64,000 bases of DNA, taken from Prochlorococcus marinus CUG1416 (lineage in GTDB: Bacteria > Cyanobacteriota > Cyanobacteriia > PCC-6307 > Cyanobiaceae). Shown here in pieces: positions 19,949-29,734 of this stretch. A model generated the notes under the pieces. It searched no databases. It was given only the letters and a program-made list of their open reading frames with translations, and had not been told where the DNA came from. The DNA lies in NCBI RefSeq assembly GCF_017695965.1, contig NZ_JAAORM010000002.1, positions 248,001-312,000 on the forward strand, given 5' to 3'. Position numbers and translations under genes: made by a program. Position 1 is the first letter of the stretch, and each line of letters opens with the position of its first letter.

Positions 19949-21520
19949 TTAGCTGTAAAATGCTTTTGCGTCGTAAAGGGTTTCATCGCTAATTTCTGGG
20001 ATACCTTTAGAAATAGCGTATTTCTCTGTATTTGTTTTGACTTTACCTCTTACAAAAAATGGAACCTTTGTTAATTCAGCTCTACCAGATTCAGTCCACA
20101 TAATTACCTCTTTATTTTTATTTCCTTCTTTACCTTTCGAATTTATATGATCCTTAACTTTAGTAGCAGTATGACCCAAATGACTTTGATGGCCGTCAAC
20201 AAATTCAAAATCATGTTTAAACATATCAATAAGATGTTCTTCTAAACCCATCATTAGTGGATGTACCCAGTCATCAAAAATTACATTTGCCCCTTCCCAT
20301 CCCATTTGAGGGCTGTATCTAGCAGGAACATCTTGAACATGCATTGGAGTACTTATTACTGAGCAAGGTATGCCAAGCCTTTTTGCACTATGTCTTTCCA
20401 TCTGTGTACCTAGAACTAATTCAGGCGCAGCTTTTTTCATCGCATCTTCCACTTCTAGGTAGCTATTAGTGATTAGTGCTTCTATATTTAAATCCTTAGC
20501 AGCAGATCTTACTTGTCTTGCCATTTCTCTGCTGTAGGTTCCTAGACCTACGACTTCAAACCCTAATTCATCTTTGGCAATTTTGGCTGCTGCGATAGCA
20601 TGAGTACCGTCACCAAAGATAAAAACCCTTTTCCCTGTCAAATAATTAGAATCAACTGACTTTGAATACCATGGAAGTTTTGACTTGTGCTCTAGTTCTC
20701 CTTTATTCGTTAAAGGGAGGTCAAGCTTTTCATGAACTTCATGAATAAAATTAATAGTATTTTTTATACCAATTGGAATAGTAGTGGTATATTCCATTCC
20801 GCAATTACGCTTAAGCCATTCACAAGAAATCTCAGCAATCTCTTGATATAGACAAACATTAATATCAGCATCAGTTAATCTCTCAATATCTTTTGGACTT
20901 GAACCGAGTGGTGCAACTACATTAGTATCAATACCTTGCTCTGAAAGTATACGTTGAATTTCGATTACATCATCTCTGCATCTAAATCCTAACAATGTAG
21001 GGCCTAATATATTAACTTTAGGTCTTCGACCTAATGACTTCCATCTTTGAGGGTTGATTTTATCAATTTGATTTACCTTATCTTTTAAAAGAGTTCTAAT
21101 TATTTGATAAAAGGTTTCTGACGCTCCCCAGTTTTCTTTTTTGCTGTAAGCAGGAAGTTCAAGGTTAACAATTGGAATATCAAAACCCATACCCTTAGCA
21201 AGAGCTCCAGGCTGATCTTGTATTAGTTCAGCAGTACAACTTTCTCCTACTAAAAGGGTTTTTGGTTTAAATCTTTCAACTGCCTCAGTAATATTCCTTT
21301 TAACTAATTCGGCTGTATCTCCTCCTAAATCTCTAGCTTGAAACGTTGTATAAGTTACAGGAGGTCTCTGACCTCTTCTCTCAATCATTGTAAAAAGGAG
21401 ATCTGCATAAGTATCTCCTTGAGGAGCATGTAGTACGTAATGAATATCTTTCATTGATGAAGCCACTCTCATTGCACCTACATGAGGAGGCCCTTCATAT
21501 GTCCAAAGTGTTAATTCCAT
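19949..21520 (-). CDS. chlB: Dark-operative protochlorophyllide reductase subunit B
   Basis: The catalytic partner of ChlN, 523 residues, homologous to NifK. The N-terminus is [20 protein letters not shown] and [15 protein letters not shown] follows. The C-terminal DUF-like tail ([20 protein letters not shown]) is the PCP_red domain. Substrate/cluster-site motifs such as [20 protein letters not shown] are present. It lies 3 bases after chlN, clearly cotranscribed. The NB heterotetramer receives electrons from ChlL in the cytoplasm. Confidence 0.97.
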   Translation of the reverse strand: MELTLWTYEGPPHVGAMRVASSMKDIHYVLHAPQGDTYADLLFTMIERRGQRPPVTYTTFQARDLGGDTAELVKRNITEAVERFKPKTLLVGESCTAELIQDQPGALAKGMGFDIPIVNLELPAYSKKENWGASETFYQIIRTLLKDKVNQIDKINPQRWKSLGRRPKVNILGPTLLGFRCRDDVIEIQRILSEQGIDTNVVAPLGSSPKDIERLTDADINVCLYQEIAEISCEWLKRNCGMEYTTTIPIGIKNTINFIHEVHEKLDLPLTNKGELEHKSKLPWYSKSVDSNYLTGKRVFIFGDGTHAIAAAKIAKDELGFEVVGLGTYSREMARQVRSAAKDLNIEALITNSYLEVEDAMKKAAPELVLGTQMERHSAKRLGIPCSVISTPMHVQDVPARYSPQMGWEGANVIFDDWVHPLMMGLEEHLIDMFKHDFEFVDGHQSHLGHTATKVKDHINSKGKEGNKNKEVIMWTESGRAELTKVPFFVRGKVKTNTEKYAISKGIPEISDETLYDAKAFYS

Positions 21521-21523
21521 AAT

Positions 21524-22789
<1,266 letters not shown>

Positions 22790-22937
22790 TTAGAGCTTAT
22801 CCTTTAAGCTTGCATAAACTTTTAAATTTAAGAAAGTAATTAATAAGTTCTCTTACAAAATGCACACATTTAAAAAACTTATATGAATGTTTAAATACTT
22901 AAATGAGAATTATTCAATAAACTTTTTATGGGTGTTT

Positions 22938-23306
22938 TTAATTTCTGTAGAAGGAATTTCCTTGACTCGTTTTTGAAATCCTCCATACATTTCTAGCTAT
23001 TTTCGTAGCTAATAATCCTGCTCTTTCTAACTTAGATTTCCCTGGCTTTGCTCCAATTAAGGCTGTCACTTCTGATGTACTTAAAGGTGCTCCGGTATTA
23101 ATAGCTAATTGCGTTAACTCCAGTCTATCTCTAAGTTTCTTAAGATTTACTTTCTCTATATTATCTTCTTCTAACCAACTAAAAGATGGATCTTTCTGAG
23201 ATAGTTTTTGCATCAAGCTTAAGCTTACTAATCCAAGAGTTTGATCAGGAGTTAATTCTTTTTCAGTAAAAGAAACATTTGGTTCTTTTTTTTGAGATGA
23301 TCCCAT
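22938..23306 (-). CDS. Conserved hypothetical protein of unknown function
   Basis: A 122-residue soluble protein without signal peptide or membrane helix; I recognise no named family. The N-terminal 15 residues are charged (SSQKKEPNVSFTEKEL). The rest looks all-helical, with a LSTSEVTALIGAKPGKSKLERAGLLA segment (positions ~76-101) that resembles a winged-helix or helix-turn-helix pattern and ends NVWRISK. It is divergent from csoS1D and upstream of chlN on the same strand, so it could be cotranscribed with either set only by its strand with chlN. DNA binding is a guess. Confidence 0.7.
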   Translation of the reverse strand: MGSSQKKEPNVSFTEKELTPDQTLGLVSLSLMQKLSQKDPSFSWLEEDNIEKVNLKKLRDRLELTQLAINTGAPLSTSEVTALIGAKPGKSKLERAGLLATKIARNVWRISKTSQGNSFYRN

Positions 23307-23403
23307 GAAAATCCATATCTTTTATTTGAAGTTATCGTTTTGTGGGCAGCATGCAAGTAAATTTAATAGAAAAAAGGAACCATTATCCGTTATAGTCTCG
23401 TGA

Positions 23404-24174
23404 ATGGAACCAACTTCTAGCTTTAACAGAGGGGAACGAAAAAAAGGAAGTTCTCTTGTCACAGGATCTGAGGTGCAATCTCAGGCCAGTGGAGCTAGCT
23501 GTTTTATTACGACTGATTCAGAAAAATCTTTGGTATCCAGACAAGCAAGTCAAGTTGAGCAAATTGAGTTGAGAACATATGTTTTTTTAGATTCTCTGCA
23601 ACCTCAATTAGCGGCATATATGGGAACGGTGAGTAGAGGTTTTTTACCTATTCCTGGGGATTCATGTCTTTGGATGGAAGTTTCTCCTGGGATGGCCGTT
23701 CATAGAGTTACTGATATTGCATTAAAAGCAAGTAATGTAAGACTTGGTCAAATGATTGTTGAAAGAGCATTTGGATCTCTAGCTCTTTACCATAAAGATC
23801 AAAGCACAGTTTTACATTCTGGTGATGTCGTTCTAGATGCTATTGGAAGTGAAGTTAGAAAAAGAACAAAACCTTCAACAAGTTGGACTGAAGTTATTCG
23901 AGCTATTACTCCAGATCATGCCGTTTTGATAAATAGACAAAACAGAAGTGGATCAATGATTCAATCTGGAATGAGCATGTTCATATTAGAAACCGAACCA
24001 GCTGGTTATGTTTTGAAAGCAGCAAATGAAGCTGAAAAAGCATCTAATATAACCGTTGTTGATGTTAAGGCAGTTGGAGCTTTTGGTAGATTAACTCTTG
24101 CCGGGAAAGAAGGGGATGTAGAAGAAGCGGCAGCTGCGGCCATAAGAGCAATTGAAGAAATTTCAAATTATTGA
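23404..24174 (+). CDS. csoS1D: Carboxysome shell tandem-BMC protein CsoS1D
   Basis: A 256-residue shell protein whose two BMC domains form trimeric pseudohexamers that stack face to face. A ~50-residue N-terminal extension precedes domain 1 (~50-150) and domain 2 (~155-256). Glu120 and Arg121 (IVERAFGSL) are the residues known to gate the large central pore in the MED4 protein. It probably lets large metabolites such as RuBP or 3-PGA cross the shell. It lies ~930 bases upstream of the main cso operon with rdgB, in opposite orientation, between them, so it is separately transcribed. Confidence 0.95.
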   Translation: MEPTSSFNRGERKKGSSLVTGSEVQSQASGASCFITTDSEKSLVSRQASQVEQIELRTYVFLDSLQPQLAAYMGTVSRGFLPIPGDSCLWMEVSPGMAVHRVTDIALKASNVRLGQMIVERAFGSLALYHKDQSTVLHSGDVVLDAIGSEVRKRTKPSTSWTEVIRAITPDHAVLINRQNRSGSMIQSGMSMFILETEPAGYVLKAANEAEKASNITVVDVKAVGAFGRLTLAGKEGDVEEAAAAAIRAIEEISNY

Positions 24175-24181
24175 AAATTTT

Positions 24182-24766
24182 TTATTTCAAGCCAATTTCA
24201 TTTTTTAAAAAAGGAGACATAATTTTTGCTGCTTTACCCCTGCTTCCTAATTTACTAAGTTGAGATTGAGATAGCTCTCCGTAAACACAGTTTGCTTCTT
24301 TAACCCAAAAAATAGATTCGAATTCTCCATTTGGGTATTTTGGGTTCTTAAGAATTTCTCCCCAACATATTCCTGTGGTCTCTTTAACTAAGTTTCCCAA
24401 AGGATCACATAAAACCATACAACTTATAAATCTTGCACTTCTATATGGGCTGTCACTAAGTTCATTAATTAATTTTTTAACTTTTTCATTATTTGTTTTG
24501 GCATATCTCGCAGAATATATACCTGGCCGACCATCTAAATAATCCACCTCAAGACCCGAATCATCAGCTAATGCCCATGTTTTTGTCTCTAAAGAAGCTG
24601 CTTTAGCTTTTAATAAGGCGTTCTCAAAGTAATTAGAGCCAGTCTCTTCTACATTTAAATATTCCGGTTGTTTCTCTACTTTTAAAGACAAAACATCTAA
24701 CATTTCTGAAATTTCAGATACCTTTCTCGGATTACCACTAGCAATAGTAAGTACTGGAATAGTCAA
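24182..24766 (-). CDS. rdgB: RdgB/HAM1-type XTP/dITP diphosphatase
   Basis: A non-canonical purine NTP pyrophosphatase that removes XTP and (d)ITP. It has 194 residues. The opening is TIASGNPRKVSEISEML, and the active-site region is ALADDSGLEVDYLDGRPGIYSARYA (in two parts: ADDSGLEV and GRPGIYSARYA). KLGSRGKAAKIMSPFL ends the family pattern. Convergent with csoS1D (7-base gap); its upstream side is the non-coding region before csoS1. It has no metabolic tie to the carboxysome, but its place inside this locus is usual in marine picocyanobacteria. Confidence 0.95.
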   Translation of the reverse strand: MTIPVLTIASGNPRKVSEISEMLDVLSLKVEKQPEYLNVEETGSNYFENALLKAKAASLETKTWALADDSGLEVDYLDGRPGIYSARYAKTNNEKVKKLINELSDSPYRSARFISCMVLCDPLGNLVKETTGICWGEILKNPKYPNGEFESIFWVKEANCVYGELSQSQLSKLGSRGKAAKIMSPFLKNEIGLK

Positions 24767-24816
24767 AACAGTTAATTTATTTAATTTGAGAATATTATCT
24801 TACTTCAAAGATTGAT

Positions 24817-24887
24817 GTTATACGGAGACAGGAAAGGTTGAACATTCCACACCTGTGTAGACAGGGCCTGCCTCGTATTGAGATAAC
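24817..24887 (+). ncRNA. Candidate structured RNA element (family not recognised)
   Basis: A 71-base element that is locally GC-rich (30 of 55 bases in 24822-24876) in A/T-rich surroundings. Closing stem: GTTAT (24817-24821) with ATAAC (24883-24887), then ACG with CGT. Inside, CCTGT (24852-24856) pairs with ACAGG (24861-24865) over a GTAG loop, and GGAA (24831-24834) can pair with TTCC (24845-24848). AGACAGG occurs twice (24826, 24859), allowing alternative pairings. It may be a small RNA or a leader structure of the csoS1 mRNA; the strand is unproven. It lacks the SRP RNA GGAAGGAAGCAG signature. Confidence 0.45.
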
Positions 24888-25083
24888 TTAATGTAAATTT
24901 TTAATTAACACAACAGTATGTTTTGATGCTCTAACTAATTATCATAAGGATTAATATATCAATAATACCAAGGGTGATAAGTTTATCTTATGAATGATAG
25001 AAAAAAGATTAATAGAGTTTTTAGGTAAAAACACTTGACTTATAAGTACTCAATGGACCATTCTTGCAAACGAACATTCCACA
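24840..25083 (+). repeat. Exact 12-base direct repeat flanking the csoS1 leader
   Basis: GAACATTCCACA occurs at 24840-24851, inside the foldable element, and again at 25072-25083, 19 bases before the csoS1 ATG. The flanks differ. It could be a protein-binding site present twice or a shared RNA motif. Confidence 0.6.
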
Positions 25084-25102
25084 TTTAGTAATTTAGTAGG
25101 CA

Positions 25103-25414
25103 ATGGCTACAGAAACAATGGGTATCGCTCTCGGCATGATCGAGACTCGCGGACTTGTACCTGCAATTGAAGCAGCAGACGCAATGACCAAGGCAGCAGA
25201 AGTTCGTCTTATTGGTCGTGAATTCGTTGGTGGCGGTTATGTCACAGTATTAGTAAGAGGCGAAACAGGCGCAGTTAACGCAGCTGTTAGAGCTGGTGCT
25301 GATGCTTGTGAAAGAGTTGGTGACGGATTAGTTGCAGCTCACATTATCGCTCGTCCTCATAGAGAAGTTGAACCTGCTCTTGGCAATGGTGAATTTCTTG
25401 GTCAAAAGGACTAA
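25103..25414 (+). CDS. csoS1: Major carboxysome shell hexamer protein CsoS1
   Basis: A single-BMC-domain shell protein of 103 residues that tiles carboxysome facets as hexamers. Typical sequence: ALGMIETRGLVPAIEAADAM, then EFVGGGYVTVLVRGETGAV, and HIIARPHREVEPAL at the end. It is the first gene of the operon, with a codon pattern richer in C/G than its neighbours, as expected for a highly expressed gene. A wobble-containing hairpin follows its stop (25424-25443) before cbbL. Confidence 0.97.
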   Translation: MATETMGIALGMIETRGLVPAIEAADAMTKAAEVRLIGREFVGGGYVTVLVRGETGAVNAAVRAGADACERVGDGLVAAHIIARPHREVEPALGNGEFLGQKD

Positions 25415-25423
25415 TTAAGTAAA

Positions 25424-25443
25424 GCAAGATTTATAAATTTTGC
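25424..25443 (+). other. Intercistronic hairpin csoS1/cbbL
   Basis: GCAAGATT (25424-25431) pairs with AATTTTGC (25436-25443), 8 bp including one G-U, around a TATA loop. There is no T-run after it, so processing, 3'-end protection or attenuation is more likely than termination. Confidence 0.45.
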
Positions 25444-25483
25444 ACAATAATTATTTTCCCTACACAGACCTAAATTTATCCTT

Positions 25484-26899
25484 ATGAGTAAGAAGTATGA
25501 TGCAGGGGTAAAGGAGTACAGAGATACCTACTGGACTCCTGAATATGTACCCCTAGACACCGATTTATTAGCCTGTTTCAAATGTACAGGTCAAGAAGGT
25601 GTTCCAAGAGAAGAAGTTGCAGCAGCTGTTGCAGCTGAATCTTCAACAGGTACTTGGTCAACAGTTTGGTCCGAGTTACTTACAGACTTAGAATTTTATA
25701 AAGGACGTTGTTATCGAATAGAAGACGTTCCTGGAGATCCTGAAGCTTTTTATGCTTTTATTGCATATCCTTTAGATCTTTTTGAAGAAGGTTCTATCAC
25801 AAACGTATTAACATCTCTAGTAGGAAACGTTTTTGGATTTAAAGCTTTAAGACATTTACGTCTAGAAGATATTAGATTCCCAATCGCTTTCATTAAAACT
25901 TGCGGTGGTCCACCAAATGGAATCGTAGTTGAAAGAGATCGTTTAAACAAATACGGAAGACCTCTTCTTGGTTGTACCATTAAACCTAAATTAGGATTAT
26001 CTGGTAAAAACTATGGTCGAGTTGTATATGAGTGTCTTAGAGGCGGTCTTGATTTAACGAAGGATGATGAGAATATTAATTCTCAACCATTCCAGCGTTG
26101 GAGAGAAAGATTTGAGTTTGTTGCAGAGGCGGTAAAACTTGCCCAGCAAGAAACTGGAGAAGTTAAAGGTCACTATTTAAACTGTACTGCTAACACTCCT
26201 GAAGAACTCTATGAAAGAGCCGAATTTGCAAAAGAACTAGATATGCCAATCATCATGCATGATTATATAACTGGTGGTTTTACTGCAAATACTGGATTAG
26301 CAAACTGGTGTCGTAAAAATGGCATGCTTCTGCATATTCACAGAGCTATGCATGCTGTTATAGATAGACATCCAAAGCATGGTATCCATTTCAGAGTTCT
26401 AGCAAAATGTTTAAGACTCTCCGGAGGAGATCAATTACATACTGGAACTGTTGTTGGAAAACTAGAAGGTGATCGTCAAACAACTCTTGGTTACATCGAT
26501 AACTTAAGAGAGTCATTTGTTCCTGAAGATAGATCAAGAGGTAACTTCTTTGATCAAGATTGGGGTTCAATGCCTGGAGTATTTGCCGTCGCATCAGGTG
26601 GTATCCACGTTTGGCATATGCCTGCACTTTTAGCGATTTTTGGAGATGATTCTTGTCTTCAGTTTGGTGGAGGAACACATGGTCATCCATGGGGTTCAGC
26701 TGCTGGAGCTGCAGCGAACAGAGTCGCTTTAGAAGCTTGTGTTAAAGCACGTAATGCAGGTCGCGAAATCGAAAAAGAGAGTAGAGACATTCTTATGGAA
26801 GCTGCTAAGCATAGTCCTGAATTAGCTATTGCTCTTGAGACTTGGAAGGAAATCAAGTTTGAGTTTGATACCGTCGACAAGCTTGACGTTCAAGGTTAA
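25484..26899 (+). CDS. cbbL: RuBisCO large subunit, form IA
   Basis: Ribulose-1,5-bisphosphate carboxylase large chain, 471 residues, packed inside the carboxysome. Catalytic residues are visible: Lys167 and Lys169 in [17 protein letters not shown], and carbamate-forming Lys193 with Asp195/Glu196 in LTKDDENIN. Loop 6 is [11 protein letters not shown]. The form IA type follows from the proteobacterial-like N-terminus ([15 protein letters not shown]) and the carboxysome operon. Codon use is optimised. Also known as rbcL in cyanobacterial annotation. Confidence 0.98.
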
Positions 26900-26913
26900 A
26901 CCAAATTTCAAAA

Positions 26914-26938
26914 TTGAGGAGATTCTTTTTCTCCTCAA
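26914..26938 (+). other. Intercistronic hairpin 1, cbbL/cbbS
   Basis: TTGAGGAGA (26914-26922) pairs perfectly with TCTCCTCAA (26930-26938), giving a 9-bp stem and 7-base loop 14 bases after the cbbL stop. The bases after it are not T-rich. It fits an mRNA-stabilising or processing element. Confidence 0.6.
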
Positions 26939-26950
26939 ACTTCTACAAAT

Positions 26951-26966
26951 CTCGTACTATTACGAG
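26951..26966 (+). other. Intercistronic hairpin 2, cbbL/cbbS
   Basis: CTCGTA (26951-26956) pairs with TACGAG (26961-26966) around CTAT, a perfect 6-bp stem with a tetraloop, 27 bases before the cbbS ATG. As DNA it is also a possible operator-like inverted repeat. It follows hairpin 1 by 12 bases. Confidence 0.5.
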
Positions 26967-26993
26967 TAATTTTCATTCACATTTAGATTAATT

Positions 26994-27335
26994 ATGCCTT
27001 TCCAGAGCACAGTAGGCGACTATCAAACAGTTGCAACCCTGGAAACATTCGGTTTCTTACCACCGATGACCCAGGAAGAAATATATGATCAAATTGCATA
27101 CATAATTGCTCAAGGTTGGAGTCCTGTAATTGAGCATGTTCACCCTAGTGGAAGTATGCAAACTTATTGGTCTTATTGGAAACTCCCATTCTTTGGGGAA
27201 AAAGATCTTAACTTGGTTGTAAGTGAATTAGAGGCATGTCATAGAGCATACCCTGATCATCATGTGAGAATCATCGGCTACGATGCTTACACTCAAAGCC
27301 AAGGAACAGCTTTTGTAGTTTTCCAAGGACGCTAA
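26994..27335 (+). CDS. cbbS: RuBisCO small subunit, form IA
   Basis: The 113-residue small chain that caps the large-subunit octamer. It begins MPFQSTVGDYQTVATLETFG and has FLPPMTQEEIYDQIAYIIAQGW, then YWSYWKLPFFGEKDL and HVRIIGYDAYTQSQG. All are conserved in form IA. It lacks the longer loops of plant small subunits. It is flanked by the paired hairpins upstream and a T-tailed hairpin downstream, which probably set the cbbLS level against the shell genes. Confidence 0.98.
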   Translation: MPFQSTVGDYQTVATLETFGFLPPMTQEEIYDQIAYIIAQGWSPVIEHVHPSGSMQTYWSYWKLPFFGEKDLNLVVSELEACHRAYPDHHVRIIGYDAYTQSQGTAFVVFQGR

Positions 27336-27357
27336 ATCTACTTTATGTAGTAAATAT

Positions 27358-27392
27358 CTTTCTCCAAAAAAAAATTGGAGAAAGTTTTTTTT
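27358..27392 (+). terminator. Intrinsic terminator-like hairpin between cbbS and csoS2
   Basis: CTTTCTCCAA (27358-27367) pairs perfectly with TTGGAGAAAG (27375-27384) around an A7 loop, followed by T8 (27385-27392). This is the classic form of a factor-independent terminator. As csoS2 follows only 35 bases later without a clear separate promoter, partial read-through is the likely design. Confidence 0.8.
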
Positions 27393-27426
27393 AAGAGTTT
27401 TTTAAAGAGTTTTAAATTTGAAGATT

Positions 27427-29727
27427 ATGTCAAAAAAAACCAGTAGAGAGATTGCACTAGAAAGAAGAAAGGCCATGAGTGATAGCGGAAAAAAAGCTGC
27501 TGCTTATTCTTCCACTACTCAAGATAGAGTTCGATCTTCTCAAGATATACAGATTTTTGGTACTCAGTCTTCTTCTAAAAATCAAAGTATTATTAAATCC
27601 GCTAAAAAACATATTCCAAAAACTCAGATAAATAGAAAGTCAGCTTCAACAACTTTATCTAGTAAAGAGTTAGTTATAGAGAGAAGAAAAGCAATGTCTA
27701 CTCATGGGAAATCAGCTGTAGCTTCATCTGATAGAACTCGTACTGATGTTAAAAAAGAAATTCCTGTAAAAGAAGTTAAATCAACTGCTTTTAAAAATCA
27801 AGAAATTCACGACTCAAATAATACAGAAACTAAAACACTAAAACCAAACGTCAAAAGAAGAATTAATCAGAAGAGAAAACCTATTGCTAATACAAGTAGA
27901 GATATTGTTTTAGCAAGAAGAGAAGCTCAATCTAAGCATGGTAAATCAGCATCTAAACAAAATACAAGTGCAGCTTCTTTAGCTAGAAGGGGAGATCCAG
28001 ATTTAAGCAGTAGAGAAATTTCTCAGAGAGTAAGAGAGCTACGAAGTAAAACCGGTGCTACTGGTAGTAATAAAGGTAATGGGAAATGTAGACCATGTGG
28101 TCCAAATAAAAATGGAGCCAAACAAAATATTGCTGATGCAAGCTGGAAAGTTGGCAAAAGTGAAACTGATTCAGGTCAAATAGTTACTGGAACACAAGCC
28201 AATAGATCTCTAAAAACTACAGGTAATGAAGCAAGTACATGTAGAACAGTTACTGGTACCCAATATATGGGAGCAGATGTGATTGATCAATTTTGTCAAG
28301 ATAGACCAAGTTATAAACAACCACTAAGATCTACTGTTACCTCAACAACATCAGGTAATAAAGTAACGGGAAATGAAGTTGGTAGATCTGAGAGGGTCAC
28401 AGGTGATGAGCCAGGAACTTGTAAAAACCTAACAGGTACTGAATATGTATCTGCTAATCAATCGCAGAAGTATTGTGGTGATGTTCCAAAAAATCCTTCA
28501 AAGGTTAAACATAGTACTACAACTGATGGATTAAAAGTCTCTGGATCGCTTCCTGGTAGATCAACCCTAGTTACTGGAGATGAATCAGGTTCTGGACATC
28601 AATTAACTGGAGATCAATATCTTGGCTCTGAACCAAATCCAAAAGGTAAAGCATTTGAAAAAGTAGGCACTTACAACACTCTTAATGGGAATAACGTAAC
28701 TGGTACAGGGATAGGAAGATCAGACCTTATGACAGGTAATGAACATGGGAGTTGCAAGAATGTAACTGGTGATGAATACATAGGATCTCAGCAATATGAG
28801 AAGTTTTGCGGTTCAAAACCAAAACCAGAAGCTAGGAAAGTAGGTTTAAGTCTTTCTTCAAAGTCTAATTTGATAAGTGGGACTATGACAGGAAGATCAA
28901 AAACAGTAACTGGAGATGAACCAGGTTCTTGCAAAGTGTTAACAGGAACACCATACGCAGGCTTAGATCAGATAAATGAAAATTGTAGTACTGAAACTTC
29001 TGAAGATGTTAAATCCCGGGCAATAGTTAATTCTGGAAATAATTCAAATGCCAGACTTACAGGACAGCAACCAGGAATTGGCGGAGTAATGACAGGTGCT
29101 AAGAAAGGCGCTTGTAAGAATCTAACAGGAACTCCCTATATTGGTGGAGATCAGTTCTCAACAGCTTGTGATAATCCTCCACATGATACTGAGTATGCGA
29201 ATCCGGAAAAGTCACCAGGTAATTCTTGGAACGAATTTTCTGTTAAGTCACCATCAAGAGAAAAATATTCAGAAAAACATACTCAAGGCGTTACAGGTAA
29301 TGAATATGAAAATGGTTCAAAGATAACAGGACCTTTTGATATGGCTGTAGATAAAGTCACTGGAACTGAAAAATTCAGATTCGAACCGAATAAAAATATT
29401 ACTTATAAACAAAAAATGCAAATTGAAGAGGCAGATCGTGCTGCAAAGACACCAGAAAAAAGAGTTGCATCTAGGGTTACTGGTGAAGGTCAATCAGTGG
29501 GAAACGTAACTGGCGATGATTGGGATCGTGGTGATAAGGTGACAGGAACAGAGGGTGTTTCTTCTAGAAAGAGAAATCCATCAAGAGCAGGAAACATGAG
29601 TGCAATGCCCCCTTTAGAAGTTAAAAGAAATGAGGAAACAGAAAAACCAGATTTCTTGATAACAGGATCTAGTGGTAATACTCGTGATGGACAACTTGTT
29701 ACCTTTTCAGGTGGTGCCAGAGGTTAA
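27427..29727 (+). CDS. csoS2: Carboxysome assembly scaffold protein CsoS2
   Basis: A largely disordered scaffold that links RuBisCO to the shell. From ATG 27427 it has 766 residues; a TTG nine bases upstream is an unlikely start. The N-terminal region has four basic repeats (SREIALERRKAMSDSGKKA; KELVIERRKAMSTHGKSA; RDIVLARREAQSKHGKSA; SREISQRVRELRSKTG) that bind RuBisCO. The middle has several repeats built on VTGTE/VTGDE with paired Cys (CKNLTGTEY). The C-terminal part is shell-anchoring and ends DGQLVTFSGGARG. No ribosomal-slip site was evaluated. Seven bases separate it from csoSCA. Confidence 0.96.
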   Translation: MSKKTSREIALERRKAMSDSGKKAAAYSSTTQDRVRSSQDIQIFGTQSSSKNQSIIKSAKKHIPKTQINRKSASTTLSSKELVIERRKAMSTHGKSAVASSDRTRTDVKKEIPVKEVKSTAFKNQEIHDSNNTETKTLKPNVKRRINQKRKPIANTSRDIVLARREAQSKHGKSASKQNTSAASLARRGDPDLSSREISQRVRELRSKTGATGSNKGNGKCRPCGPNKNGAKQNIADASWKVGKSETDSGQIVTGTQANRSLKTTGNEASTCRTVTGTQYMGADVIDQFCQDRPSYKQPLRSTVTSTTSGNKVTGNEVGRSERVTGDEPGTCKNLTGTEYVSANQSQKYCGDVPKNPSKVKHSTTTDGLKVSGSLPGRSTLVTGDESGSGHQLTGDQYLGSEPNPKGKAFEKVGTYNTLNGNNVTGTGIGRSDLMTGNEHGSCKNVTGDEYIGSQQYEKFCGSKPKPEARKVGLSLSSKSNLISGTMTGRSKTVTGDEPGSCKVLTGTPYAGLDQINENCSTETSEDVKSRAIVNSGNNSNARLTGQQPGIGGVMTGAKKGACKNLTGTPYIGGDQFSTACDNPPHDTEYANPEKSPGNSWNEFSVKSPSREKYSEKHTQGVTGNEYENGSKITGPFDMAVDKVTGTEKFRFEPNKNITYKQKMQIEEADRAAKTPEKRVASRVTGEGQSVGNVTGDDWDRGDKVTGTEGVSSRKRNPSRAGNMSAMPPLEVKRNEETEKPDFLITGSSGNTRDGQLVTFSGGARG

Positions 29728-29734
29728 GTAAATA

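Larger units (their letters stand above)
24767..25102. promoter_or_regulatory. 336-base gene-free region upstream of csoS1
   Basis: This is the only gene-free stretch over 300 bases in the window. It serves rdgB (minus) and the carboxysome operon (plus). It holds a GC-rich foldable element (24817-24887), an exact 12-base direct repeat (24840-24851 and 25072-25083), and a TTGACT box (25035-25040) that runs into the 10-base palindrome ACTTATAAGT (25038-25047). The operon promoter or promoters should lie here; I cannot place a transcription start. No open frame longer than a dozen codons looks real. Confidence 0.6.

Noticed and set aside
24817-24887. SRP RNA, tmRNA or 6S RNA
   Set aside because: The SRP GGAAGGAAGCAG apical signature, a tmRNA tag frame with tRNA-like acceptor, and the long 6S bubble architecture are not seen; length is also too short for the latter two.
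25038-25047. LexA or RbcR operator at the ACTTATAAGT palindrome before csoS1
   Set aside because: It does not match the cyanobacterial LexA consensus, and no LysR-type T-N11-A site could be fixed with confidence; only a generic palindrome is reported.
26391-26690. Minus-strand open frame of 99 codons inside cbbL
   Set aside because: It is antisense to a highly conserved RuBisCO segment, with no start signal and a composition explained by the codon pattern of the real gene.
27427-29727. CRISPR-like or unstable DNA repeats within csoS2
   Set aside because: The repeats are at protein level (VTGTE/VTGDE motifs of CsoS2); DNA copies have diverged and there are no spacers.
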